The position numbers were made by a program, and so were the translations under genes. Of a DNA stretch of 64,000 nucleotides, positions 10,163 through 18,341 are shown piece by piece; the first letter of the stretch is position 1; each line of letters opens with the position of its first letter. The notes beneath the pieces are model-generated. The model saw only the letters and a list, made by a program, of their open reading frames with translations, did no database searches and was not told where the DNA came from. The DNA is from Bradyrhizobium sp. BR 10289 (GTDB taxonomy: Bacteria; Pseudomonadota; Alphaproteobacteria; Rhizobiales; Xanthobacteraceae): NCBI RefSeq assembly GCF_019455385.1, contig NZ_JACOFR010000007.1, positions 124,001-188,000 of the forward strand. Direction: 5' to 3'.

Positions 10163-11686
10163 TTACATGGTCGCGCCGAGCACCCAGGGCGCGAACTCGG
10201 CGCCGCCGAAATCAAAGCTCTCGCTCTTGGTCCGCTGGCCCGAAGCGGTCTTCAGGATGAGATCGAAGATGCGCTGGCCGCATTCCTGCACGCTCTCCTC
10301 GCCCTCAAGGATGGTGCCGCAATTGACGTCCATGTCCTCTTCCATGCGCTTGTACATGGGCGTGTTGGTGGCGAGCTTGATCGAGGGCGCGGGCTTGCAG
10401 CCGAACACGCTGCCGCGCCCCGTGGTGAAGCAGACGAGGTTGGCGCCGCCGGCGACCTGCCCCGTGGCTGCGACCGGGTCGTAGCCGGGCGTGTCCATGA
10501 AGACAAAACCCTTCTTGGTGACGGGCTCGGCGTAGCGCAGCACCTCGACGAGATTGGTGGTGCCGGCCTTGGCCATCGCGCCGAGCGATTTTTCCAGAAT
10601 GGTGGTGAGGCCGCCGGCCTTGTTGCCGGGGCTCGGATTGGCGTTCATCTCGGCGCCTTCACGCGCGGTGTATTCGTCCCACCAGCGCATCAGGTCGACC
10701 AGCTTCTCGCCGACCTCGCGGCTGACCGCGCGGCGCGTCAGGAGATGCTCGGCGCCGTAGGTCTCCGGCGTCTCCGAAAGGATCACGGTGCCGCCATGGC
10801 GGACGATGAGATCGCTGGCCGCACCAAGTGCCGGATTGGCGGATACGCCGGAATAGCCATCCGAGCCGCCGCATTGCAGGGCGACGGTGAGCTCACTCAC
10901 CGGCACGGACTCGCGGGTGACCTTGTTGGAATCGGCGAGCGCCTCGCGCACGAAGGCGATGCCGGCTTCCACGGTCTTGCGGGTGCCGCCGACCTCCTGG
11001 ATGTCCATCGCGCGCAGGCGGCCCGCGAGCTTCTGTTCCTCCATCAGGCCGCCGATCTGGTTCACCTCGCAGCCGAGGCCGAGCACGATGACATGGGAGA
11101 AATTCACGTGCCGCGCATAGCCGCCGAGGGTGCGGCGGAGCAGCGCCAGCGGCTCGTTCTGCGTCATGCCGCAGCCGGTCTTGTGGGTCAGCGCAACCAC
11201 GCCATCGACGTTGGGGAAGTCGGCCAGCGGATTATCGCCGGTGAAAGGATTCTTCTTGAAGACGTCGGCGACGAGGCTCGCGACATGCGCGCTGCAATTC
11301 ACCGAGGTGAGGATACCGATATAGTTGCGCGTGGCGACGCGGCCGTCGGGGCGGCGGATGCCCTCGAAGGTCGCCGGCAGGTCGAAATTCGGCGTCGGCT
11401 TGACGTCGGCGCAATAGGCGTAGTCCTTGGCGAAATCGCCCATGCCGCAGTTCTGCACATGCACGTGCTGGCCCGGCGCGATGGCTTGGGTCGCAAAGCC
11501 GATGATCTGGCCGTAGCGGATCACGGGCTCGCCGACTGCGATCGGTTTGATCGCGACCTTGTGGCCTGAGGGAATGCGCTCGACCGTGGTGACGCCGTCG
11601 GCGACGACGGTGCCCGGAGGCAGGCTCGCGCGCGCGATCAGCACGCCGTCAGCGGGATGCAGGCGGATGACGGGGCTGATGGTCAT
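10163..11686 (-). CDS. UxaA-family altronate/galactarate dehydratase
   Basis: 507 residues from the ATG at 11686, preceded by GGAG. An upstream in-frame start would translate into a palindromic repeat and is rejected. Residues ~5-95 form a SAF-type N-terminal domain (HPADGVLIARASLPPGT). The rest is the D-galactarate dehydratase/altronate hydrolase domain, with cysteines in GCGMTQNEP, GLGCEVNQ and LQCGGSDGYSG that fit an iron-dependent enzyme. The family removes water from hexonates or related sugar acids to give 2-keto-3-deoxy acids. The aldolase gene just upstream would cleave such a product, so the two probably form a short pathway. The exact substrate cannot be read from the sequence. Confidence 0.88.
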   Translation of the reverse strand: MTISPVIRLHPADGVLIARASLPPGTVVADGVTTVERIPSGHKVAIKPIAVGEPVIRYGQIIGFATQAIAPGQHVHVQNCGMGDFAKDYAYCADVKPTPNFDLPATFEGIRRPDGRVATRNYIGILTSVNCSAHVASLVADVFKKNPFTGDNPLADFPNVDGVVALTHKTGCGMTQNEPLALLRRTLGGYARHVNFSHVIVLGLGCEVNQIGGLMEEQKLAGRLRAMDIQEVGGTRKTVEAGIAFVREALADSNKVTRESVPVSELTVALQCGGSDGYSGVSANPALGAASDLIVRHGGTVILSETPETYGAEHLLTRRAVSREVGEKLVDLMRWWDEYTAREGAEMNANPSPGNKAGGLTTILEKSLGAMAKAGTTNLVEVLRYAEPVTKKGFVFMDTPGYDPVAATGQVAGGANLVCFTTGRGSVFGCKPAPSIKLATNTPMYKRMEEDMDVNCGTILEGEESVQECGQRIFDLILKTASGQRTKSESFDFGGAEFAPWVLGATM

Positions 11687-11704
11687 GGGAGGTCTCCTTC
11701 GGAG

Positions 11705-11776
11705 GCGAATAGCGAATAGGGAGTAGCGAATGGAATAGGGAGCGGCGCTATTCGCCACTCCCTATTCACTATTCGC
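11705..11776. repeat. Intergenic palindrome, family E copy 1
   Basis: 27-base arms at 11705-11731 and 11750-11776 pair with two mismatches (gcgaatagcgaatagggagt and its near complement). It lies between the aldolase and dehydratase genes. A second copy is at 32172. Confidence 0.85.
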
Positions 11777-11782
11777 TAGAGA

Positions 11783-12559
11783 TCAGGCCTTGCCGCCGGA
11801 ATCCTTGCGGGTCGCGTTGACCTGCATCTTGGCGTAGGTGGTCATCAGGCCGACTTCGTTCGACAAGGTCACCAGCTTGAAGCCCATGTTGATGGCGCGC
11901 GCGGCACCTTCGGCGCCGCTGCAATGGATGCCGGGGTTGAGGCCGCGCTTGCCGCATTCCCTAATGATCTTCTCATAGATCGCGAGGATCTCGGGCTCGG
12001 TGCGGTCGAGCTTCGGCTCGAGGCCGTAGGAGAAGCCGAGATCGGACGGGCCGATATAGACGCCGTCGATGCCCTCGACGTCGAGGATCGCTTCCATGTT
12101 CTCGACCGCGGTTTTGGTTTCCATCATCGGCAGCAGGATGGTGTCGGCGTTCGCGGTCTTCTGGTAGGAGCCGGCGGTGCCGTACATGCCGGCGCGGATC
12201 GGACCGTTGGAGCGGACGCCCTGCGGCGGATACTTGGAATAGGAGACGAGGTTTTTGGCTTCCTGAGGCGTGTTGACCATCGGGCAAATCACGCCATAGG
12301 CGCCGCCATCGAGCACCTTGCCGATGATGCCGGGCTCATTCCAGGGCACGCGGACCATCGGGGTGACCGGGTGCTTGTCCATCGCCTGGAAGCACTGCAC
12401 CATCGAGAGATAATCCTGCACGCCATGCTGCATGTCGACGGTGACGCTGTCGAAGCCGCATTGCGCGATCATCTCGGCCGAGAAGCCCGAGGGAATGGCG
12501 AGCCACGCATTGACCACGGCCTTGCCCGACTTCCAGATTTCCTTGACCTTGTTCGCCAC
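11783..12559 (-). CDS. HpcH/HpaI-family class II pyruvate aldolase
   Basis: 258 residues from a GTG at 12559, chosen because AAGGAAGG lies at ideal distance upstream; a GTG 39 bases earlier is possible. It has the family's features: catalytic His in DMQHGVQD, Arg in VRVPWNEP, metal ligands in METKTA and GPSDLG. These enzymes reversibly split 4-hydroxy-2-oxo acids into pyruvate and an aldehyde. Pairing with the UxaA-type dehydratase 96 bp downstream suggests a keto-deoxy sugar acid. The hpa operon 6 kb away lacks its own HpaI, so 4-hydroxy-2-oxoheptanedioate is an alternative substrate. Family sure, substrate unsure. Confidence 0.88.
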   Translation of the reverse strand: MANKVKEIWKSGKAVVNAWLAIPSGFSAEMIAQCGFDSVTVDMQHGVQDYLSMVQCFQAMDKHPVTPMVRVPWNEPGIIGKVLDGGAYGVICPMVNTPQEAKNLVSYSKYPPQGVRSNGPIRAGMYGTAGSYQKTANADTILLPMMETKTAVENMEAILDVEGIDGVYIGPSDLGFSYGLEPKLDRTEPEILAIYEKIIRECGKRGLNPGIHCSGAEGAARAINMGFKLVTLSNEVGLMTTYAKMQVNATRKDSGGKA

Positions 12560-12768
12560 GTTGCCTTCCTTCTTTGTTGTTGGGGCCTCTAGCACCACGC
12601 CGAGCGCCGCGACAGCACGACCCTGTTGTTACCGCCAACCGGATCGTCGCGCTACGCTCGCAATCACGCAAGACCTATGCGCTTGCCCATTGGGTGCGGG
12701 CTGCGCGGGCGGCGGACAGTATCGCCGCCCGGGTTCATCCGGCAAGGGATGCCTTTCGAGGCGCGTAG

Positions 12769-12787
12769 CCCGGGCTTTCGGCCCGGA
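12769..12787 (-). terminator. Possible terminator after livF
   Basis: A GC-rich hairpin (ccgggc, loop tttcg, gcccgg) lies 11 bp past the livF stop. No long U run follows, so it may only be an RNA-end structure. Confidence 0.35.
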
Positions 12788-12797
12788 ACTGTCCCGG

Positions 12798-13529
12798 TTA
12801 CGCACTGACCTTGGCATGGCCGCCGAGATAGGCGGCGCGGATGGCTTCATTGCCCCAGAGCTCGTCCGGCTTGCCGCCGAGCACGATGCGACCGGTCTCC
12901 AGCACATAGCCGTAATCGGCAACCGACAGGCCCATGCGCGCATTCTGCTCGACCAGCAGCACCGTCGTGCTGCGGCGGATCTCCGAGATGATCTTGAACA
13001 CGGCCTGCACGATGACGGGCGCCAGCCCAAGCGAGGGCTCGTCGAGTAGCAACAGACGCGGCTTTGCCATCAGCCCGCGCGCCACAGCCACCATCTGCAG
13101 CTGACCGCCGGAGAGCGTCCAGCCGAGCGCATTGGTGAACTTGCGGATATCGGGGAACAGATCGAACATCGCGTCCGCCTCGCGCGAGATCTCCGAGGTC
13201 GACGCCTTCCGATTGGAGGCGCCGAGCATGATGTTCTCTTTCACCGTGAGGCCCGGAAACACCCGACGTCCTTCCGGCACGTGGCTGATGCCCATGCGGA
13301 CGATCGCTTCGGGGCCGAGGCCCGCGATCGACTTGCCGTCGAACAGGATCTCGCCGGAGGTCGGCTTTGCGAGGCCGGAGATGGCGCGCAGGGTCGTGGA
13401 CTTGCCGGCGCCGTTGGCGCCCAGCAGCGTCACCACCTGCCCCTCTTCCACCGCGCAGGTGACGCCGCGCAGCGCTTCGATCTCGCCGTAGCGCACGACC
13501 AGATTGCGGATTTCGAGCAACGGCATCAT
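12798..13529 (-). CDS. livF: Branched-chain/aromatic acid ABC transporter ATPase LivF
   Basis: 243 residues of a HAAT-family ATPase. Walker A is GANGAGKS (~36-43), the signature is LSGGQLQMVAVARGL and Walker B is LLLLDEPSLGL. It energises import through the LivH and LivM permease parts on the cytoplasmic face. ATG at 13529 overlaps the upstream fused gene by four bases, so it is the last gene of the operon. The transported compound is not shown by the sequence. The neighbouring hpa genes suggest an aromatic or organic acid rather than leucine. Confidence 0.92.
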   Translation of the reverse strand: MMPLLEIRNLVVRYGEIEALRGVTCAVEEGQVVTLLGANGAGKSTTLRAISGLAKPTSGEILFDGKSIAGLGPEAIVRMGISHVPEGRRVFPGLTVKENIMLGASNRKASTSEISREADAMFDLFPDIRKFTNALGWTLSGGQLQMVAVARGLMAKPRLLLLDEPSLGLAPVIVQAVFKIISEIRRSTTVLLVEQNARMGLSVADYGYVLETGRIVLGGKPDELWGNEAIRAAYLGGHAKVSA

Positions 13530-15304
13530 TCGCTCCCGAGATAGGCGGAGACGACGTCGGGATGACGCAGCACGGCCATGGATTCGCCGTCCGCGATGCG
13601 GCGTCCGAAGTTGAGCACGGTGATGTGCTGGGCCGCTTCCGAGACCAGCGTCATGTCGTGATCGATGATCAGGATGGTGAGGCCCTGCGCCGCAATACGC
13701 TTGAGCAGCTCGTGCAGCTCCAGCTTCTCGGTCGAGTTCAGGCCGGCCGCGGGCTCGTCGAGCAGCAGCAGCGTCGGATTCGAGGCGAGCGCACGCGCGA
13801 TCTCGATCAGGCGCTGATGGCCATAGGAGAAGCTCGAGATCAGCTCGTTGGCGCGGCTGCCGAGGCCGACGAAGGTCAGCGCCTCCATCGCACGCTCGGT
13901 CAGAGCGTCATCGCCCTTCCCGACCATAGCGTTGCCCGGCCGCTCCGCGCCGATCTCGACGTTTTCGAGAGCCGTCATCGAGCGGAACAGGCGGATATTC
14001 TGGAAGGTGCGCCCTAAGCCCGCAGCCGTGCGCTGATGCGGCGGCATATGGGTGATGTCGGTGCCATCGAGCACGATCCTGCCTGATGTCGCCTGATAGA
14101 GGCCCGAGAGCACGTTGAGCGTGGTGGTCTTGCCCGAGCCGTTCGGCCCGATCAGCGCATGCACGCCGCCGCGCCTCACCGCGATGTCGACGCCGTCGAC
14201 GGCCTTGAGGCCGCCGAAATGTTTCGACAGGCCGGTGACCTCCAGCACGATGTCGCCGCCGACCGTCGCCGGCTTCAGCTGCAGGGCGGCCGCGGCCGGC
14301 GTCGGCTTGATCCTGGCGCGCCAGCGCGTGAAGGCGTCCGCGACAAAACCCCAGATGCCGTCGGGCATGAAGCGGATGATCAGGATCACGAACAGGCCGT
14401 AGATCGCCAGATACAAGCCCGGCACACTCTTGAGGAAGCGCAGCCATTCCGGGATCAGGATCAAGAGGCCCGTGCCGATGGTCGAGCCGATCGGCGACGC
14501 AACGCCGCCGAGCAGCGACATGGTCAGGAACACGATCGATTCCGCGAAGGAGAACTGATCGGGGCTGACATAGGCAAAGCCGCCGGCGAACAGGCCGCCG
14601 GCGAGGCCGCCGAGCAATGCGCAGAGCGCGAACGCGTAGATCTTGGTACGGAAGACATCGATGCCGTTGACGCCGGCCGCAAGCTCATTGTCGCGCACCG
14701 CGCGCATGGCGCGGCCGAGCTTTGTATCGGCGAGATGCCAGACGAGATAGCCGACGATCGCCAGCATCGCGACGCAGAAGGCCAGATAGCTCTGCGAGGT
14801 CTGGAACAGGTCCGGACGCTTGATGTTGGAGACGCCGTCCGGGCCGTGCGTCAGCCAGATCGCGTTGATCATCACCAGCGTCACGATCTGCTGGAACGAG
14901 ATCGTCACCATCGCGAGGTAATGCCCGCCGAGCCGCAAGGTGGACATGCCGAGGAACGCGCCCGCGAGCAGCGAGATGACGCAGCCGCCGACGAGGCAGA
15001 GCCAGAAGCTGAGATGCAGGTCGTTGGTGCCCAGACCAACCGCATAGGCGCCGAGGCCGAAGAACGCGGCTTGCGCCAGATTGATCTGGCCGCACAGGCC
15101 GAGCACGACCGAGAGGCCGAACACCGCGATCGAGAACGTGGTCGCCTGCAGAAGGATGTTGTGGACGTACCCATCGAAGCGCATGGTCGCGGCGAGCGCG
15201 ACCAGGATCGCCGCGCCGATGAAGTACGGCAGGTGCCTGACCAGCAGCGGCTTCGAATGGATGGCGGGTGCCGGGATCGGCATGTTGTCGCTGGGAGCGC
15301 TCAT
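13526..15304 (-). CDS. Fused ABC permease-ATPase (LivM-LivG)
   Basis: 592 residues. Residues ~25-330 are a LivM-type permease with about eight to ten membrane segments and the GLCGQINLAQAAFFGLGAY loop. Residues ~350-592 are a LivG-type ATPase with Walker A GPNGSGKT near 385, signature FSYGHQRLIEIARAL and Walker B LLLLDEPAAG near 510. In E. coli these are two genes; the fusion is a recurrent form in rhizobia. It overlaps livH upstream and livF downstream by four bases each, giving full translational coupling. Confidence 0.93.
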   Translation of the reverse strand: MSAPSDNMPIPAPAIHSKPLLVRHLPYFIGAAILVALAATMRFDGYVHNILLQATTFSIAVFGLSVVLGLCGQINLAQAAFFGLGAYAVGLGTNDLHLSFWLCLVGGCVISLLAGAFLGMSTLRLGGHYLAMVTISFQQIVTLVMINAIWLTHGPDGVSNIKRPDLFQTSQSYLAFCVAMLAIVGYLVWHLADTKLGRAMRAVRDNELAAGVNGIDVFRTKIYAFALCALLGGLAGGLFAGGFAYVSPDQFSFAESIVFLTMSLLGGVASPIGSTIGTGLLILIPEWLRFLKSVPGLYLAIYGLFVILIIRFMPDGIWGFVADAFTRWRARIKPTPAAAALQLKPATVGGDIVLEVTGLSKHFGGLKAVDGVDIAVRRGGVHALIGPNGSGKTTTLNVLSGLYQATSGRIVLDGTDITHMPPHQRTAAGLGRTFQNIRLFRSMTALENVEIGAERPGNAMVGKGDDALTERAMEALTFVGLGSRANELISSFSYGHQRLIEIARALASNPTLLLLDEPAAGLNSTEKLELHELLKRIAAQGLTILIIDHDMTLVSEAAQHITVLNFGRRIADGESMAVLRHPDVVSAYLGSE

Positions 15305-16173
15305 GCTTTTTCCGCCACGCGTTCGCCGAAGATGCCCTGCGGCCGGAAGATCAGGAAGGCGACCAGCACCAGGAAGGCGAAGCCGTCCTTGTAGGGCACC
15401 GAGATGTAGGCGGCACCAAAAGTCTCGATCACGCCGAGCGAGAGGCCGCCGATGATGGCGCCGGCGACGTCGCCGAAGCCGCCGATGATGGTCGCCGCGA
15501 ACGCCTTCAGCGCGATGGTCGAGCCCATCTGGATCGAGACGAACAGCACGGGCGCGACGAGGATGCCGGCGAGACCGCCGAGCACCGCCGAATAGATGAA
15601 GGTGATCATGATCATGGTGGAGACGGAAATGCCGAGCAGCGAGGCTATCTCCTTATCCTGCGAGGTCGCCTGCAGCTTCTTGCCAAGCAGCGTCTTCTCG
15701 AAGAACCAGAAATTGAAGATCACGAGGCAGATGGTGACGCCGATGATCAGGAGATACTGGCTGTCGAGATAGACCGGGCCGAGTTGGATGCCGGGCGTAT
15801 CGAACCAGCCCTGCAGCACCTGCGGCTGCGGGCCGTAGATCGCGAGCACGGAGTTTGCCAGCAGGATCGAGGCGCCGATGGTGGCGATGATCACGGGCAG
15901 ATAGGTGCGGTGGCGCAGCGGATAATAGACGCCGAGATTGAAGACGACACCGAGCAGCGCCATGCCGAGCAGCGCGACGATGAAGGCGGCCCAATAAGGC
16001 AGGCCAGCTTCGACCGCCACGACCATCAGGTAGGCCGCGACCATGGAGAATTCGCCCTGGGCAAAATTCACCACGTTGGTGGCCCGGAAGATCAGCACGA
16101 AGCCGAGCGCGACCAGCGCGTAGACGGCGCCGATACCGATGCCGGTAAAGAGCAGTTGGAGGGCGAGATCCAT
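15301..16173 (-). CDS. livH: Branched-chain/aromatic acid ABC transporter permease LivH
   Basis: 290 residues from the ATG at 16173. It is an integral membrane permease with about eight hydrophobic segments and the family motif NVVNFAQGEFSMVAAY near the N-terminus, plus the coupling region with ATIIGGFGDVAGAIIGG. In-frame sequence upstream of this ATG runs into the binding-protein gene in another frame and is not used. It pairs with the LivM part of the next gene to form the membrane channel. An 83 bp gap with a strong stem-loop separates it from the binding-protein gene. Confidence 0.93.
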   Translation of the reverse strand: MDLALQLLFTGIGIGAVYALVALGFVLIFRATNVVNFAQGEFSMVAAYLMVVAVEAGLPYWAAFIVALLGMALLGVVFNLGVYYPLRHRTYLPVIIATIGASILLANSVLAIYGPQPQVLQGWFDTPGIQLGPVYLDSQYLLIIGVTICLVIFNFWFFEKTLLGKKLQATSQDKEIASLLGISVSTMIMITFIYSAVLGGLAGILVAPVLFVSIQMGSTIALKAFAATIIGGFGDVAGAIIGGLSLGVIETFGAAYISVPYKDGFAFLVLVAFLIFRPQGIFGERVAEKA

Positions 16174-16216
16174 GACAAGCTTCTGTTGGAGAGCGGATAC
16201 ATTCAACGTGAGACGT

Positions 16217-16250
16217 TTCGGCCTCCCCGACCGGCATCGGGGAGGCCGAA
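16217..16250. terminator. Strong intercistronic stem-loop after the binding-protein gene
   Basis: A perfect 14-base stem (ttcggcctccccga and complement) with the six-base loop ccggca begins seven bases past the binding-protein stop. Its position suggests partial termination or mRNA stabilisation, giving more binding protein than permease. Confidence 0.6.
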
Positions 16251-16256
16251 CGAGCG

Positions 16257-17402
16257 TCAGTCGTTGAACTCGATGTGCTTGTCGAAGACGATGTTGCCCT
16301 TGTCGTTCTTCACGATGTTGTAGCCGTGCAGACCGTCGCCGTTCTGGTCGAAATTGTATTCGCCCTCGGCGCCCGCGAACTTCTTGATCGACAGGATGGC
16401 TTCGCGGATCTTGGCGGCATCGGTGGAACCGGCCTTGTTGATCGCCGCCGACAACACGTTGATCGCATCGAACGTCCAGGAGCTCTGGTTGTCGGGCGCG
16501 ACCTTGACCGCGTCGCGGTAGATCTTGCCGAACGCCTTCGAGCCCTCGCTGGAATCCTCGGCATAGTCGGCGACGCCATAAGTGTTGTAGAGCGCGGGAC
16601 CGGCGAGCTTGAGCGCGGTGATGTTGACAATCGAGGGCGAGCCGACCCACGGGATGTTCACGCCGAGCTGACGAAGTTGGCGGGCGAAGATGCCGAGATC
16701 GTTCTCGAAGGTGAAGTAGGAGCCGAGGATGTCTGCGCCGGACTGCTTGATCGCGAGCACGACCGGCGTGAAATCCTGGCTCTGGTTGGCGTAGCCCTGG
16801 TCGAGCACCGGCGGCGCGCCGAGCTTGGTCAGTGCCTCCGTCAGCGCCTTGCCGCCGGCGGTGCCGAAGGCATCGGTCGAATGCAGCACGGCCCATTTCT
16901 TCTTGCCAAGCGTGCTCACGCCGTACTCGGCGATGACGCGGCCGGAATAGCTGTCATTGGGGCGGCAGCGGAACAGCCACTGATTACCCATATGCGTAAG
17001 GTTCGGATCGGTGCCGCCGATCATCACGGGCTTGCCGAGCTTGATGACGTCGGGCGAGATCGCATGGACCTGGGTCGAACGGATCGAACCGAGGAAGCCG
17101 ACGATGTCGGACTGCGCAGCAAGCTTGGAGAAGGCGAGCACGATGCCCGGATTGGTGGTCTGGTCGTCCTCGACGATCAGTTCGGCCTGCTTGCCCAGGA
17201 TACCGCCGGCCTTGTTGACGGCTTCGAGCGCGAGCTTGGCGCCCTTGATGGCGTAACCGCCGGATTCAGCGGCAGGACCTGTGACGGGCGCGCACATGCC
17301 GATCTTGATGGTGGCGCCTTGCGCATGTGCGCTCTTGATGAGGTAGGGCGCGGCAATGCCGGCAGCAATTCCGGCCGCAAAATCGCGTCTCGTCAGTCTC
17401 AT
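16257..17402 (-). CDS. ABC transporter periplasmic substrate-binding protein (LivJ-type)
   Basis: 381 residues with the Peripla_BP_6 (type I) fold. It opens with a likely Tat signal (LTRRDFAAG, hydrophobic stretch, then SAHAQ as cleavage site near residue 28). The mature part starts ATIKIGMCAPVTGPAAESGG, typical of HAAT binding proteins for branched-chain, aromatic or short organic acids. ATG at 17402 with a good GGGAGGA ribosome site. It is the first gene of the livJ-livH-livMG-livF operon and lies back-to-back with the tail of hpaR. The ligand is unknown. Confidence 0.92.
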   Translation of the reverse strand: MRLTRRDFAAGIAAGIAAPYLIKSAHAQGATIKIGMCAPVTGPAAESGGYAIKGAKLALEAVNKAGGILGKQAELIVEDDQTTNPGIVLAFSKLAAQSDIVGFLGSIRSTQVHAISPDVIKLGKPVMIGGTDPNLTHMGNQWLFRCRPNDSYSGRVIAEYGVSTLGKKKWAVLHSTDAFGTAGGKALTEALTKLGAPPVLDQGYANQSQDFTPVVLAIKQSGADILGSYFTFENDLGIFARQLRQLGVNIPWVGSPSIVNITALKLAGPALYNTYGVADYAEDSSEGSKAFGKIYRDAVKVAPDNQSSWTFDAINVLSAAINKAGSTDAAKIREAILSIKKFAGAEGEYNFDQNGDGLHGYNIVKNDKGNIVFDKHIEFND

Positions 17403-17695
17403 TCATTCCTCCCTGGAGCCGGGCATCCTTGTCGGCCCTTCTTTGTTTGGCCTTGTCACTGAATACAGAGCCGGATGCTACTTACGGATTCTCGCCGTGT
17501 GAGTAAATTGATATTGAGGCATCATCGACTAAGTGCGGAGAGTTCGCGCCTAACGATGATGAACACCGGCAGCGACGATCTATTCTCAGCTGTTTTTTCC
17601 GGGAAATTCGCGTATTTCACTCTGCGCGCACTGCCCACGCGTTATGCAACGACGACAGTCATGCGCGGCAGGAACATCATCATGCAAATTTGCCG

Positions 17696-18214
17696 TTACG
17701 TTTCATCCGTAACGTCGTCGCTCGCACCGGTGGAAGCGAGACACAATTCCAACTCTCCGAGCATCTCCTGCAACTCGGCGAGCTTGCGCGCGCCGAAACG
17801 CTGCGTGATTTCGGCGTAGATCGCTTCCGACGATGGCGCCACGGCGGCCATCAGCTTCACGCCCTCTCTGGAAATCGAGACCATGCTGCGGCGCTGGTCC
17901 GCCTTCGCCGTCTTGCGCTCGATCAGATTACGCGCCTCGAGATCGCGCAGGATGCGCGACAGGCTCGGTCCTAGCAGAAACGCGGTGCGCGCGAGTTCCG
18001 TGACCTCCGCGGCCTCGATCGCCGCGAGCGCGCGCAGGATGCGCCATTGCTGCTCGGTCAAACCGTGCTCGCGCAGCTTTGGACGGAACTGCCGCATCAC
18101 GGCTTCGCGCGCGCGGAGCAACGACATCGGCAGCGAGCGCGAGAAGTCGCGCATCGGCACCTGCCGTGCGGCGGGCTCACTTCCGTTCGCGGGATCAGCC
18201 GGTCTCTTCGCCAT
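17696..18214 (-). CDS. hpaR: MarR-family regulator of homoprotocatechuate degradation HpaR
   Basis: 172 residues with a winged-helix MarR fold. Residues ~25-160 match HpaR (RSLPMSLLRAREAVM, GLTEQQWRILRAL, LLGPSLSRILRDLEARNLI, KADQRRSMVSISREG). Family members repress the hpa meta-cleavage operon until 4-hydroxyphenylacetate or a relative binds. It is transcribed away from hpaH, and a perfect 16-base palindrome in the 127 bp between them is the likely operator. ATG at 18214. Assignment rests on both sequence and position. Confidence 0.92.
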   Translation of the reverse strand: MAKRPADPANGSEPAARQVPMRDFSRSLPMSLLRAREAVMRQFRPKLREHGLTEQQWRILRALAAIEAAEVTELARTAFLLGPSLSRILRDLEARNLIERKTAKADQRRSMVSISREGVKLMAAVAPSSEAIYAEITQRFGARKLAELQEMLGELELCLASTGASDDVTDET

Positions 18215-18280
18215 AAAGCCCTTTCAAACTCGCCCTTTCAGGCCGCAAAAAGTTTGCAGTGCAGCAAGGGGGAATTGTGT

Positions 18281-18309
18281 TTGACGCATTCACTTAACAT
18301 GTTAAGTAT
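18281..18309 (+). promoter_or_regulatory. hpaH promoter with probable HpaR operator
   Basis: TTGACG at 18281-18286 is a good -35. About 17 bases on, aagtat (18304-18309) is a weak -10. Between and over the -10 lies acttaacatgttaagt (18292-18307), a perfect 16-base palindrome of the kind MarR dimers bind. A repressor there would block RNA polymerase. Confidence 0.6.
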
Positions 18310-18341
18310 CTTCGCGCACCACGATTTTGGTAGGCCACCCC

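Noticed and set aside
11687..11758. Earlier start for the UxaA-family gene
   Set aside because: The extra residues would be encoded by a palindromic repeat; the ATG at 11686 has a good ribosome site.
14159..15394. 411-codon plus-strand frame over the fused permease-ATPase
   Set aside because: Composition is dominated by Arg, Asp, Glu and Ala with no family match, and the minus strand carries intact ABC motifs.
17475..17819. Possible small gene between the binding-protein and hpaR genes
   Set aside because: It overlaps hpaR antisense, has no ribosome site and mixed low-complexity composition.
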